A DNA stretch of 64,000 nt, taken from positions 62,001 through 126,000 of the forward strand of contig CAVPNX010000008.1 of assembly GCA_963706885.1 (NCBI GenBank). Reading direction: 5' to 3'. The position numbers and the translations under genes were made by a program. Position 1 is the stretch's first letter, and the number at the start of each line of letters is the position of its first letter. Origin of the DNA: Prado023 sp963706885 (GTDB lineage: Bacteria; Actinomycetota; Actinomycetes; S36-B12; CAIYMF01). Below the pieces are notes generated by a model. It was not told where the DNA came from, did no database searches, and was given only the letters and a program-made list of their open reading frames with translations. Positions 15,864 through 26,932 of the stretch are shown here, piece after piece.

Positions 15864-18800
15864 TCACTCCTGCTCGATCACCTGCGTCGTGTGTCCCGGC
15901 AGCAACCCCCCGGTCTGCGCGAGCAGCTCTCGAGCGGCCATCCGCCCCGCCTCGACCACGAGGTCCATCTGGTGCCACTCCAGGGTTCCCACCCCGAGCG
16001 GCGGCGGGGTGACGACCGTCGCACCGCTCGCGCGAGCCGCCTGGACGGCACCCCCACTGCCGATCATCATGACCCGCAGCAGCGTGTCGCCCATCGCCGG
16101 CATCCGCGGGGGTCCGGTGCGCGCCTTCCCGCCTCCACCGCCGCCCATCGCGATGTTCACGGCCACGATCGGCCCCTCGTCGCGCTCGGTCAGCAGCCGT
16201 ACCGGGAGGTTGTCCAGGACTCCTCCGTCGACCAGGAGCCGGTCCCCGTAGCGCATCGGCGGGAACACGACCGGGATCGAGACGGACGCACTGATCGCCT
16301 CCGCGAGATCGCCGCTGCGGTGCTCCAAGGGCGCACGGCCGAGGAGGTCCACGCTCATGCATCGGAACTGCCGGGGAAGCGCCTGGATCTCCCTGCCCCC
16401 CAGGCGGTGACGGAGCATGCTGCGCGTGCGCCGGCCCTTGATCAGGGACACGCTCGGGAAGGTGTAGTCGCCGATCGGGTTGCCCCGGACGAAGTCGTCG
16501 TAGCAGACCTCGTGGAGCGTCATGGCGTCCATCCCCGTGGCGTAGGCACCGGCCACGATGGACCCGATGCTGCTGCCGGCCACGCGATCCACGTGGATGC
16601 CCGCGGCAGCGAACTCCTGCAGGACGCCGATGTGGGCGAACCCACGAGCCCCACCGCCGGCCATGACCATGCCCACAGACCAGCCCCCGATCCGCGCGGC
16701 CAGCATGCGCAGGTCGTCGTGCGGGACCCCCTCGGCGAGGATCGTGACCTGCCAGGGGTCCAGCGCCTCGCACCAGCGCCGAAGGGTGTCCTCAGCCGGC
16801 CGGCTGCCGACCAGGGCCAGGTCAGCACCCGTTCGCACGCCGTCGGATCCACTGGGCGGCTCACTGCCGGCCACTGCCACCAGGACCACGTGGTCGGACT
16901 GGCGCAGGCAGAAGTCCCGGCTCGGGTCGTCGGCCGCTGCGACCAGCAGGACCCGGTCGAGGGCCCCCTCCGCGCGCTCGAGGGCCTCGGGGCCCGGCTC
17001 GGCCAGCACGTCTGCCCGCAGGCGGGTGCGCAGGTGCGCCAGCAGCTCGGCGGCCACCGCCTCGACCGGTGCCCCCGGGTGCAACCCGACAACGGACACC
17101 ACCACGGGGCGGGTCCCCAGGGCCTGTGCCGGGGGCCGGGCGTCGCTGAGCTGCTCGGCGAGCACCCCCGCCAGGGCGGGGTAGGCGCTGGCGTCCCGGG
17201 ACATCGCGGCGTCGAACTCCGCGCGTGACACCTCACTGAGGATGCTGTCCCGGCGCGCCCGGATCGACGCCGAGCGCGTCCCGGCGGTGAGCAGCGCGAG
17301 CTCCCCGACCACCGACCCGGGCCCGAGCTCGCGCACGACCTCGTCGCCGATCACCACCTCGAGCCGTCCGGCGCGCAGGACGTAGACGGAGTCGGCCGTG
17401 TCCCCGGCGCGGAACAGCCACTGGCCGCCCTGGAGGTGCCGGTCGTCCGCGGCCTGGTCCAGTGCAGAGCGGACCGACTCGGGCAACCGGCTGAACAACG
17501 GCACGGACCCGATCGAGGCGACAGCCTGCCCCCGGGCGGTCCCCGGCTCGGGCAGGTGCACCTCGATCCGTCGGCTCGACGGGTCGTCCGGCTCCTCGCT
17601 GGCCGGCTGGATCCGGCCGAGGAACATCGAGATGACCGCGACCGCGACGAAGCAGGCCACCGACATCCACCAGCCCTGGCGGAACGAGTCCACCGAGGTC
17701 GCCGGGGTGGGCGTGCCGATGATCACGACCAGGAGGGCGATGCCCAGGACGCCACCCATCTGCCGGGTGCTCGACGCGACTGCCGACGCTGTGGCGTACC
17801 GACCGCCCGGCACGGCCGCAAGAGTGGCGCTGCCCAACAGCGGCAGGGTCATCCCGACCCCGATCCCGCTGAGCACCTGGCCGGGCAGCCATTCGGTGAG
17901 GAAGGCCGGGGTGGTGCCCACCTGGGTCGCATACCAGACGTAGGAGCTGGCCCAGATGAGCGCGCCGGGGACGATGAACAGCCGGTACCCGCGCTTCGCG
18001 GCGATCGGACCGAGGACAGCGGCGACCACCGCAGCGATCAGCGCGGCGGGGACCAGCGCCATGCCGGCCCGCAGGACGCTGTAGCCCCAGACGTAGGACA
18101 GCCACAGGATGTTCGTCAGCAGGTAGGCGTAGAAGCCCATCCCGGCCGCGATCGTGGCGACGTTGCCGACCTTGAAGGCGCGGACCTTGAGCAGCTCGGG
18201 GTCCAGCAGCGGCGAGCGATGTCGCCGGGAGCTGAGCACGAAGAAGACCAGCAGGAGCGCCGAGACGACGAAGCAGCCGATGACGGCCCAGCTGGTCCAG
18301 CCCCACTCGTCGCCCTGGACGATGCCCAGGGTGAGCAGACCGAGGGCGAGGGCGAACAGCGCCGCCCCGCCGAGGTCCGGCAGGGTCCGGCGCCCCGGTG
18401 CCCGGCTCTCGACGAGCGAGCGCCGGGCGATGACCCAGGCGGCGATCCCGAACGGGAGGTTCACGAGGAACGCCCAGCGCCAGTCGCCGAGCTGCACGAG
18501 CAGGCCGCCGATCGGCGGGCCGAGACCGGAGGCCAGGGCGGCCGACGCGCCCCACAGCCCGACCGCGTGGGTCCGGCGCTCGGCGGGGAAGGCCGCGACG
18601 ACCAGCGCCAGCGAGGCCGGCACCAGCATGGCCGCGCCGAGGGCCTGCACGACGCGGGCGCCGATGAGGAAGCCCACCGACGGCGAGAGGGCGCAGATCA
18701 CAGAGGCGACCGTGAAGACCAGCACCCCCCAGACGAACGCGCGCCGCCGGCCGATCAGGTCGCTCATCCGGCCGAACGGGACCAGGAACGCCGCGAAGAC

Positions 18801-19019
18801 GATGTTGTAGGCGTTGAGGATCCACGACAGGTTGCTGATCGTGGAGTCCGGGAACGACTCACGGATGCTGGGGAACGCGACGTTGACGATCGTGGCGTCG
18901 AGGAACGCCAGGAACGCCCCGAACGAGGCGATGGCCAGGACAGTGCCGCTGGAGACCCGGCCGCGCTTCACGGTCTCCGTAGCCCGGGAATCGGGACGCA
19001 CGTCCGCGCTCATCTGCAC
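15864..19019 (-). CDS. MFS transporter fused to cyclic-nucleotide-binding and patatin phospholipase domains
   Basis: A 1051-residue membrane protein in one intact frame. Residues about 20-480 form a DHA2-type MFS exporter (FLDATIVNVAFPSI in TM1, LIGRRRAFVWG loop, VVQALGAAMLVPASLAL in TM4). About 500-625 is a cNMP-binding-like domain (LFSRLPESVRSAL, WLFRAGDTADSVYVLRAGRL, GPGSVVGELALL). About 640-775 is a Rossmann-like linker. About 785-1000 is a patatin lipase: oxyanion GGGARGFAHIGVL, nucleophile elbow GSSIGS, and catalytic Asp in DGGVLDNLPV. From memory, M. tuberculosis Rv3239c has this layout and near-identical length; NTE/PNPLA6-like proteins share the last two modules. Substrate unknown; a link between lipid hydrolysis and export is inference. 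GTG start at 19019, with an ATG two codons on. Confidence 0.9.
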   Translation of the reverse strand: MQMSADVRPDSRATETVKRGRVSSGTVLAIASFGAFLAFLDATIVNVAFPSIRESFPDSTISNLSWILNAYNIVFAAFLVPFGRMSDLIGRRRAFVWGVLVFTVASVICALSPSVGFLIGARVVQALGAAMLVPASLALVVAAFPAERRTHAVGLWGASAALASGLGPPIGGLLVQLGDWRWAFLVNLPFGIAAWVIARRSLVESRAPGRRTLPDLGGAALFALALGLLTLGIVQGDEWGWTSWAVIGCFVVSALLLVFFVLSSRRHRSPLLDPELLKVRAFKVGNVATIAAGMGFYAYLLTNILWLSYVWGYSVLRAGMALVPAALIAAVVAAVLGPIAAKRGYRLFIVPGALIWASSYVWYATQVGTTPAFLTEWLPGQVLSGIGVGMTLPLLGSATLAAVPGGRYATASAVASSTRQMGGVLGIALLVVIIGTPTPATSVDSFRQGWWMSVACFVAVAVISMFLGRIQPASEEPDDPSSRRIEVHLPEPGTARGQAVASIGSVPLFSRLPESVRSALDQAADDRHLQGGQWLFRAGDTADSVYVLRAGRLEVVIGDEVVRELGPGSVVGELALLTAGTRSASIRARRDSILSEVSRAEFDAAMSRDASAYPALAGVLAEQLSDARPPAQALGTRPVVVSVVGLHPGAPVEAVAAELLAHLRTRLRADVLAEPGPEALERAEGALDRVLLVAAADDPSRDFCLRQSDHVVLVAVAGSEPPSGSDGVRTGADLALVGSRPAEDTLRRWCEALDPWQVTILAEGVPHDDLRMLAARIGGWSVGMVMAGGGARGFAHIGVLQEFAAAGIHVDRVAGSSIGSIVAGAYATGMDAMTLHEVCYDDFVRGNPIGDYTFPSVSLIKGRRTRSMLRHRLGGREIQALPRQFRCMSVDLLGRAPLEHRSGDLAEAISASVSIPVVFPPMRYGDRLLVDGGVLDNLPVRLLTERDEGPIVAVNIAMGGGGGGKARTGPPRMPAMGDTLLRVMMIGSGGAVQAARASGATVVTPPPLGVGTLEWHQMDLVVEAGRMAARELLAQTGGLLPGHTTQVIEQE

Positions 19020-19120
19020 CCGCTCTCTCGTCGTCCCTGGACGGTCACGGCATCAGCGCTCGCCGAACGCCCGACTGAGCCGACTCACAGGCCCCGTGAT
19101 GGGCCAGCGCAACGACTCCG

Positions 19121-19134
19121 TACCCGCCGGGGTA
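19121..19134. promoter_or_regulatory. palindrome TACCC-N4-GGGTA upstream of the fusion gene
   Basis: Matches the 5-4-5 pattern of CsoR-family (copper or persulfide sensor) operators, and the same pattern occurs at 58911-58924. It lies about 100 bp before the start of the MFS-patatin gene. No CsoR gene is in the window. Confidence 0.35.
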
Positions 19135-19209
19135 TGGCGACCCCTGACGGAGAGTAGTGCTCCCGGCCCCCCCTGCGCGCGGTGTGTGACGCCACGCACA
19201 GCCCCGGGT

Positions 19210-21795
19210 TCAGGACGCCGTCAGGACCAGGCCCGCGTCCGTGCCCTGGGCGCCCACCTCGACCACGATGGTCGAGCCGTCGCGGAACTCGCCCGACAGG
19301 ATTCCGCGCGCGAGCGGGTCGCCGATCGCGGTCTGGATCAGCCGGCGCAGCGGGCGGGCACCGTAGAGCGGGTCGAACCCGTGGTCGGCGAGCCACTCGC
19401 GGGCGGCCGGGTCGACCTCGAGGGCGATCCGGCGGTCGGCCAGGCGTCGGGCCAGTGCCTCGACCTGGATGTCGACGATCGCCGCGAGGTCCCCGCGGGT
19501 CAACGCGTCGAACATGATCGTGTCGTCCAGGCGGTTGAGGAACTCCGGCTTGAACGCGGTGCGGACCACCGCCATCACAGCATCGTGGCGCTGCTCGGTG
19601 CTCAGCGTGGGGTCGATGAGTGCCTGGGAGCCCAGGTTCGAGGTGAGGATCAGGATCGCGTTGCGGAAGTCCACCGTGCGGCCCTGGCCGTCGGTGAGCC
19701 GGCCGTCGTCGAGCACCTGGAGCAGGACGTTGAAGACCTCGGGGTGGGCCTTCTCCACCTCGTCGAGCAGCACGACGCTGTAGGGCCGCCGGCGCACCGC
19801 CTCGGTGAGCTGGCCGCCCTCCTCGTAGCCGACGTACCCCGGGGGCGCACCCACGAGGCGGGCCACGGAGTGCTTCTCGCCGTACTCGCTCATGTCGATC
19901 CGGGTGATCGCCCGCTCGTCGTCGAAGAGGAACTCCGCCAGGGCCTTGGCCAGCTCGGTCTTGCCCACACCGGTGGGCCCGAGGAACAGGAACGAGCCGG
20001 TCGGCCGGTCCGGGTCGGCGATCCCGGCCCGCGCGCGACGCACGGCGTCGGACACCGTGCGCACGGCCGTGGTCTGGCCGACCACGCGCCGGCCGAGCTC
20101 GTCCTCCATCCGCAGCAGCTTGGCGGTCTCACCCTCGAGCAGGCGCCCCGCAGGGATGCCGGTCCAGGCGCCCACCACCTCCGCCACGTCATCCGGGCCG
20201 ACCTCCTCACGGACCATCGCCGAGCGGTCGTTGGCCTCGGCCGCCACGGTCTCCAGCTGGGCCTCGAGGGCGGGCAGCTCGCCGTAGAGGATGCGTGCGG
20301 CCGACTCGAAGTCGCCCTCGCGCTGGGCGCGGTCGGCGGCCATCCGCAGCTCGTCGATCCGGATCTTCAGGTCACCGACCCGGTCCAGGCCGGCCTTCTC
20401 CTGGTCCCAGCGGGCGCGCAGGGCGGCGAGGGCCTCCTCCTTGTCGGCCAGGTCGGTGCGCAGCTTCGCCAGGCGGGCGACGCTGGCCTCGTCGGTCTCC
20501 TTGGCCAGCGCGAGCTCCTCCATCCGCAGCCGGTCGACCTGGCGCTGGAGCTGGTCGATCTCGACCGGGGAGGAGTCGATCTCCATCCGCAGCCGCGAGG
20601 CGGCCTCGTCGACGAGGTCGATCGCCTTGTCGGGCAGGAACCTGCTGGTGATGTAGCGGTCCGAGAGCGTGGCCGCCGCGACCAGTGCGGCGTCGGAGAT
20701 GGCGACCTTGTGGTGGGCCTCGTACTTCTCCTTCAGCCCGCGAAGGATGCCGATGGTGTCCTCCACGCTGGGCTCGCCGACGAACACCTGCTGGAACCGG
20801 CGCTCAAGGGCGGGGTCCTTCTCGATCCGCTCGCGGTACTCGTCCAGGGTGGTCGCGCCGACCATCCGCAGCTCGCCGCGGGCCAGCATGGGCTTGAGCA
20901 TGTTGCCGGCGTCCATGGCCGAGTCCCCGCCGGCGCCGGCGCCCACCACGGTGTGCAGCTCGTCGATGAACGTGACGATCTGGCCGTTGGAGTCCGCGAT
21001 CTCCTTGAGCACGGCCTTCAGGCGCTCCTCGAACTCGCCGCGGTACTTCGCGCCGGCGACCATCGACGCGAGGTCCAGGGAGATCAGGCGCTTGCCGCGC
21101 AGCGACTCGGGCACGTCGCCGGCGACGATCCGCTGGGCCAGCCCCTCGACGACGGCGGTCTTGCCCACGCCGGGCTCGCCGATCAGGACCGGGTTGTTCT
21201 TCGTGCGCCGGGACAGGACCTGGATGACCCGGCGGATCTCGGCGTCCCGGCCGATCACCGGGTCGATCCGGCCCTCCCGGGCCCGCGCGGTGAGGTCGAC
21301 GCCGTACTTCTCGAGGGCCTTGAAGCTGCCCTCGGGGTCGGCGGAGTCCACGCGCCGCCCGCCCCGCGCGGCGTCGAGCGCGGTGACCAGGGCGTCGGGG
21401 GTGACCCCGGCCGAGGCGAGCATCGGACCGGTGGCGGCCTCCGGTGCCGCCAGGGCGATCAGGACGTGCTCGGTGGAGACGAACGAGTCCCCGCGGCTGC
21501 GGGCGAGGTCTCCGGCAGCCTTGAGCACCTTGTAGGTGGACTGGGCGAGGTCGGCGCTGGCCACGGTCGCACCGGAGGCCGCCGGCAGCCCCGCGATGGC
21601 ACGGTCAGTCGCCCGGCCCAGGGCGTCGACGTCGGCGCCGAGCCCCTCGAGCAGGGCCACGGCGATCCCGTCGCGCTGGTCGAGCAGGGCCTTGAGCACG
21701 TGGACCGGCTCCACATGGGCGTTGCCCCGGCCCGCCGCATCGCGCACGGCAGCCTGCAGCGCCTCCTGGGTGCGGGTGGTGAACTGGTCAGCCAT
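19210..21795 (-). CDS. clpB: ATP-dependent disaggregase ClpB
   Basis: Hexameric Hsp100 AAA+ chaperone that pulls proteins out of aggregates together with DnaK. Full length at 861 aa. Order: N-terminal double Clp repeat (1-145), NBD1 with Walker A GEPGVGKTAVVEG near residue 200 and Walker B region VTFIDELHTVVGAGA, a long coiled-coil M-domain (about 400-520), NBD2 with Walker A GPTGVGKTELAKAL and VVLLDEVEKAHPEVFNVLL, then the C-terminal D2 domain. Strong AAGGAGG ribosome site before the ATG. It follows hspR on the same strand across an 18-bp inverted repeat; in actinobacteria clpB is an HspR target, though no clear HAIR site is visible directly in front of it here. Confidence 0.97.
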   Translation of the reverse strand: MADQFTTRTQEALQAAVRDAAGRGNAHVEPVHVLKALLDQRDGIAVALLEGLGADVDALGRATDRAIAGLPAASGATVASADLAQSTYKVLKAAGDLARSRGDSFVSTEHVLIALAAPEAATGPMLASAGVTPDALVTALDAARGGRRVDSADPEGSFKALEKYGVDLTARAREGRIDPVIGRDAEIRRVIQVLSRRTKNNPVLIGEPGVGKTAVVEGLAQRIVAGDVPESLRGKRLISLDLASMVAGAKYRGEFEERLKAVLKEIADSNGQIVTFIDELHTVVGAGAGGDSAMDAGNMLKPMLARGELRMVGATTLDEYRERIEKDPALERRFQQVFVGEPSVEDTIGILRGLKEKYEAHHKVAISDAALVAAATLSDRYITSRFLPDKAIDLVDEAASRLRMEIDSSPVEIDQLQRQVDRLRMEELALAKETDEASVARLAKLRTDLADKEEALAALRARWDQEKAGLDRVGDLKIRIDELRMAADRAQREGDFESAARILYGELPALEAQLETVAAEANDRSAMVREEVGPDDVAEVVGAWTGIPAGRLLEGETAKLLRMEDELGRRVVGQTTAVRTVSDAVRRARAGIADPDRPTGSFLFLGPTGVGKTELAKALAEFLFDDERAITRIDMSEYGEKHSVARLVGAPPGYVGYEEGGQLTEAVRRRPYSVVLLDEVEKAHPEVFNVLLQVLDDGRLTDGQGRTVDFRNAILILTSNLGSQALIDPTLSTEQRHDAVMAVVRTAFKPEFLNRLDDTIMFDALTRGDLAAIVDIQVEALARRLADRRIALEVDPAAREWLADHGFDPLYGARPLRRLIQTAIGDPLARGILSGEFRDGSTIVVEVGAQGTDAGLVLTAS

Positions 21796-21835
21796 GGCGA
21801 TCCTCCTTGCCGGTCATGTTCGGCGACATCGGGGT

Positions 21836-21878
21836 TGTGTCATCGATCTGGCATTCCAAGTGCCGGATCGATGACACA
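21836..21878. repeat. 18-bp near-perfect inverted repeat between hspR and clpB
   Basis: Arms TGTGTCATCGATCTGGCA and TGCCGGATCGATGACACA match at 17 of 18 (the other is a G-U pair in RNA) around a 7-nt loop TTCCAAG. It starts 28 bp after the hspR stop and ends about 40 bp before the clpB start. It is either the terminator of the dnaK operon or an operator. Confidence 0.75.
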
Positions 21879-21905
21879 GGGCGGCGGTGTGCGGCGGGAG
21901 CCCCG

Positions 21906-22235
21906 TCAGCGGCGGCGCTCGGGGCGCCAGACGACCAGGGCCGTCGAGCGCTCGCGCCCCTCGAGGGCATCCAGGCGTCGGCGCATGCCCTCCAGGTGCT
22001 CCTCGAGCTCCAGGATCCGCATGATCCCCGTGAGGTTGACGCCGTCGGCGGCCAGGCGCTGCACCTCGCGCAGCCGGGCGACGTCGCGCATCGAGTAGAG
22101 GCGGTTGCGCCCGCCGGTCCGGTTCGGGGAGACCAGCCCGAGCCGGTCGTACTGGCGCAGGGTCTGCGGGTGCAGGCCGGCCAGGGACGCGGCGATCGAG
22201 ATCGCATACACCGGGGTGTCGTCGTCGAAGTCCAT
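21906..22235 (-). CDS. hspR: MerR-family heat-shock repressor HspR
   Basis: Repressor of the dnaK operon and clpB in actinobacteria; binds HAIR inverted repeats with DnaK as co-repressor. The N-terminal winged helix-turn-helix is clear (YAISIAASLAGLHPQTLRQYDRLGLVSPNRTGGRNRLYSMRD split across the two helices), followed by the dimer helix EHLEGMRRRLDALEGRE. 109 residues, normal. Its ATG shares one base with the dnaJ stop (TGATG), so it is translationally coupled and autoregulated through the operon promoter. Confidence 0.95.
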   Translation of the reverse strand: MDFDDDTPVYAISIAASLAGLHPQTLRQYDRLGLVSPNRTGGRNRLYSMRDVARLREVQRLAADGVNLTGIMRILELEEHLEGMRRRLDALEGRERSTALVVWRPERRR

Positions 22236-23459
22236 CAGCTGCCTCCCTTGGTGCTCGTGGGGATGGACGTCAGGTGTGCTCGGGGGTCCGGCTCGTCGGC
22301 GGCCTCGACATAGGCGGACAGGGCCGCGCGGGCCTCGTCGGACAGCGTCCTCGGGACGGTGACCTCGACGGTGGCCAGCAGGTCGCCCATGGTCCCGTCG
22401 CGGCGGGTCGCCCCGCGGCCCCGAACCCGGAACGTGCGGCCGTTCGAGGTGCCCGCCGGCACCTTCAGCGTGACCTTCCCGCCCCGGGGCAGGGGGATCG
22501 GGATGTCGGCGCCCAACGCGGCCTCCGCGAAGGTCACCGGGACGGTGACCGTCACGTTGTCCTTGGCCCGGCCGAACACCGGGTCGGCGCTGACGTGGAC
22601 CACGATGAAGAGGTCGCCGGCGGGGCCGCCGTTCTCACCGGGCGCGCCCTTGCCCTTGAGCCGGATGCGCGCGCCGTCGGTGACGCCCGGGGGGATCCGG
22701 GCGCTCACCGGCCGGGCGGACTTCCCGCGACCCGAGCCGGCGCAGGTCGGGCACGGCGTGTCGACGACCATGCCCGCGACCCAGGCAGGCCCGGCACGGC
22801 TCGGCCAGGGCGAACCCGCCCTGGCTGCGCACGGACTGCCCGGTTCCGTTGCACGTCGGACACATGCGCGGTGCTGTGCCGGCCGCCGCCCCGGTCCCGG
22901 AGCAGGCCGCGCACGGCTGCTCGGTGGTCAGGCGCAGCGAGACGGTGACGCCGTCAAGGGCCTCGGCGAAGGAGATGGTCGCCTCGCTCTCGACGTCGGC
23001 CCCGCGACGGGCCTGACGCACGCTCGTGCGCTGGCCGCCGCGGTTGAACAGCCCGCCGAGGACGTCGCCGAACACCCCACCCACGCCGCCGCCGGAACCC
23101 GCGGGACCTCCGGCCCCACCGCCCTGCTGGCGCATCTGGGCCAGGAGGTCGTCGAAGTTGACCCCGCCTGCCCCGCCCGTTCCGCCGGAGCCACCGAAGC
23201 CGCCAGGGAAGCGGGGGCCGCTGCCGAACAGCGAGCGGGCCTCGTCGTACTCCTTGCGGGTCTTGGCATCGGACAGGACGTCGTAGGCCTCCGAGACCTC
23301 CTTGAACTTGGCCTCCGCGGCCGCGTTGTCCGGGTTCTTGTCCGGGTGGTGCTTGCGGGCGAGGGTGCGGTAGGCCTTCTTGATCTCATCGGCCGTCGCG
23401 TCCTTCTTGACGCCCAGGATCTTGTAGAAGTCCTTGTCGATCCAGTCCTTCGTGCTCAC
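22235..23459 (-). CDS. dnaJ: co-chaperone DnaJ, frame-broken
   Basis: Hsp40 partner of DnaK. GTG start at 23459 preceded by AAGGAGGT, giving STKDWIDKDFYKILGVKKDA. J-domain with the HPD loop in ARKHHPDKNPDN, then a Gly/Phe-rich stretch (about 95-165), four CxxCxGxG zinc repeats (CAACSGTG, CPTCNGTG, CRACLGRG, CPTCAGSG) and the C-terminal substrate domains. The third and fourth repeats are in different frames: one extra base near 22771 must be removed to join CRACLGRG to MVVDTPCPTC. Both halves are otherwise perfect, so an assembly indel is likely. grpE precedes by 25 bp; hspR overlaps the stop. Confidence 0.92.
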
Positions 23460-23484
23460 CGCACCCCCACCTCCTTCGGCTGGG

Positions 23485-24218
23485 TCAGTCCGTGCCGGCG
23501 ACCGACACGCGGGCCGGGCGCACGACGCGCCCACCCATCTCGTAGCCGACCTGCAGGATGGTCACCACCGTCGGCTCGGTGACGCCCTCACGCTCCTCGC
23601 GCATGAGCGCCTCGTGGCGGGTCGGGTCGAACGGCTCGCCGACCACCCCGAACGGGGTCAGGCCCAGCCGCACGACGGCGGCCTCGAGGGCCTCGCCCAC
23701 ACTGCGGAACCCACCGACGAGCTCGTCGTGGTCCCGGGCGCGACCGATGTCATCGAGGATCGGGAGCAGCTCGACCAGGGCCGACTCGACCGCCCGCTCG
23801 CGCACGAGCTCGCGGTCGCGCTCGACGCGCTTGCGGTAGTTGGAGTACTCCGCATGGACGCGCTGCAGGTCCGCGGTCAGGACCGCCACCTGCTCGGCGA
23901 CGGCACCCGACCCGCCTGCGGCCGCGGCCAGGTCGGCTTCGGCGGCGCTGAACTGCGCCTCGATGGCGTCGGCGTCCAGCGCCTCGGCCAGCAGGGCGTC
24001 GACCTCGGCGGCCTCGGACGTCGAGGGCTCCACGACCTCACCCTCGGCCACGTCGGAGTCCTGCCGGGCGGCCGGCGGGACGACGTCGCCCTCGAGGATC
24101 TCGGCGTCGAGGATCCCCTCATCCACGGGGCCCCCAGGTGGGGTGCCCGCAGGGTCGGGCCGCCCCGCCGCCCGGGGGCCGAAGCCCTCCGGGGGCGGGG
24201 TCTGCTCGGGACGCTCGG

Positions 24219-24222
<4 letters not shown>
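23485..24222 (-). CDS. grpE: nucleotide exchange factor GrpE
   Basis: Dimeric factor that releases ADP from DnaK. 245 residues, longer than usual because of a Pro/Glu/Asp-rich disordered N-terminus (about 1-100). The core is typical: long helix DLQRVHAEYSNYRKRVERDRE, then LLPILDDIGRARDH, and the beta domain ending EPFDPTRHEALM ... VVTILQVGYEMGGRVVRPARVSV. Its ATG overlaps the dnaK stop (ATGA). The acidic N-terminal segment DAEILEGDVV resembles the acidic tail of DnaK encoded just upstream (DAEIVDDEG). Confidence 0.95.
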
Positions 24223-26090
<1,868 letters not shown>

Positions 26091-26192
26091 GGAAGGTGGT
26101 TCCTTTCCGTTCGGATGCCCGGCGGCGACGCCGTCGGGCGCGTTATGACCCGACTATCGTCCCCCCGCTCGGACTTTGTGTCAAGCTGGATG

Positions 26193-26221
26193 CTCATAAC
26201 ACTTGAGTCCCTTCGACTCAA
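26193..26221 (-). promoter_or_regulatory. putative dnaK promoter
   Basis: On the minus strand TTGAGT (26216-26221) and TATGAG (26193-26198) are spaced by exactly 17 bp, a sigma-70-like arrangement whose -35 element is inside the HAIR site, so HspR binding would block polymerase. Leader about 95 nt. A TTGACA further down has no good -10 at proper distance. Confidence 0.5.
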
Positions 26222-26222
26222 T
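26202..26222. promoter_or_regulatory. HAIR operator for HspR
   Basis: CTTGAGT-N7-ACTCAAT matches the HspR consensus CTTGAGT-N7-ACTCAAG with one mismatch. Confidence 0.85.
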
Positions 26223-26356
26223 GTGATCTGCCAGGTCCGCGGGTGCCGGGGAGAAGGTGGCTTCTGGATTCGGGTCACAACTTGAGCGCTGCCACCGCGC
26301 AACGTGAGGCAGCAGTCGCTACCGTCCCCCATTCACTGCCGAAGAAGGGAAACGTC

Positions 26357-26932
26357 ATGGGACGCGTATGGGCCCTGGCCCTCGGATCGATCCTGGCACT
26401 CGTTCTCGTCTGGCTCCTGGGGCCCCTCGGGGGAACCCGGACCATGTTGACCGCCGCGGTGTGCACCGGCGCTGGTGCGGCCGCGACGTACCTCGGGTCA
26501 CCGAACCACATGTTCGCCCGCGGCATGTGGGTGTTCGTCGGCGTGCTCTTCGGCGCGTTCGGCTACGTGCTCGGCGCCAGCCTTCTGCCCGACACCGAGA
26601 ACGGACTCCTCCTCGGCGGCACCGTGCCGATCGTCCTGATCGCGCTGGCCACCATGTGGACCAAGCGGCAGACCGACTTCCTGGCCGGAATCCTCGGGGC
26701 GGGTGCGCTCACCGGTGTCTACGCATTCCAGTTCAACACCGACCCGCAGAGCCTCAACTACTCCCTACCCGTGGCGATCGGGCAGACGGTGTTCCCGCTC
26801 GCGATGGGATTCCTCGCCGGAATGGCGGTGCAGTGGGTCACGAAGTCCGACGCCGAGGCGGAGGCCGCCAGGGCCGCCGAGGCTGCGGACGTGACCGACC
26901 CGGCCTCCGCCGACGTGGGGGTGGCATCGTGA
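26357..26932 (+). CDS. multi-pass membrane protein of unknown function
   Basis: About 191 residues from the ATG at 26357, preceded by GAAGGGA. Six hydrophobic segments: ALALGSILALVLVWLLGPLG, MLTAAVCTGAGAAATYLG, MWVFVGVLFGAFGYVLGASL, GLLLGGTVPIVLIALATM, DFLAGILGAGALTGVYAF and AIGQTVFPLAMGFLAGMAV, then an Ala/Glu/Asp-rich cytoplasmic tail. I do not recognise the family. The stop overlaps the GTG of the next gene (GTGA), so the two proteins are probably made in fixed ratio and work together. It is divergent from dnaK across 266 bp. Confidence 0.7.
   Translation: MGRVWALALGSILALVLVWLLGPLGGTRTMLTAAVCTGAGAAATYLGSPNHMFARGMWVFVGVLFGAFGYVLGASLLPDTENGLLLGGTVPIVLIALATMWTKRQTDFLAGILGAGALTGVYAFQFNTDPQSLNYSLPVAIGQTVFPLAMGFLAGMAVQWVTKSDAEAEAARAAEAADVTDPASADVGVAS

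Noticed and set aside
18814..22098. Plus-strand frame of 1094 codons opposite clpB
   Set aside because: Composition is that of reversed ClpB codons; no motif or start signal.
26173..26180. TTGACA on the minus strand as dnaK -35 box
   Set aside because: The nearest TANNNT-like box is about 22 bp away, too far; the HAIR-embedded pair has 17-bp spacing.
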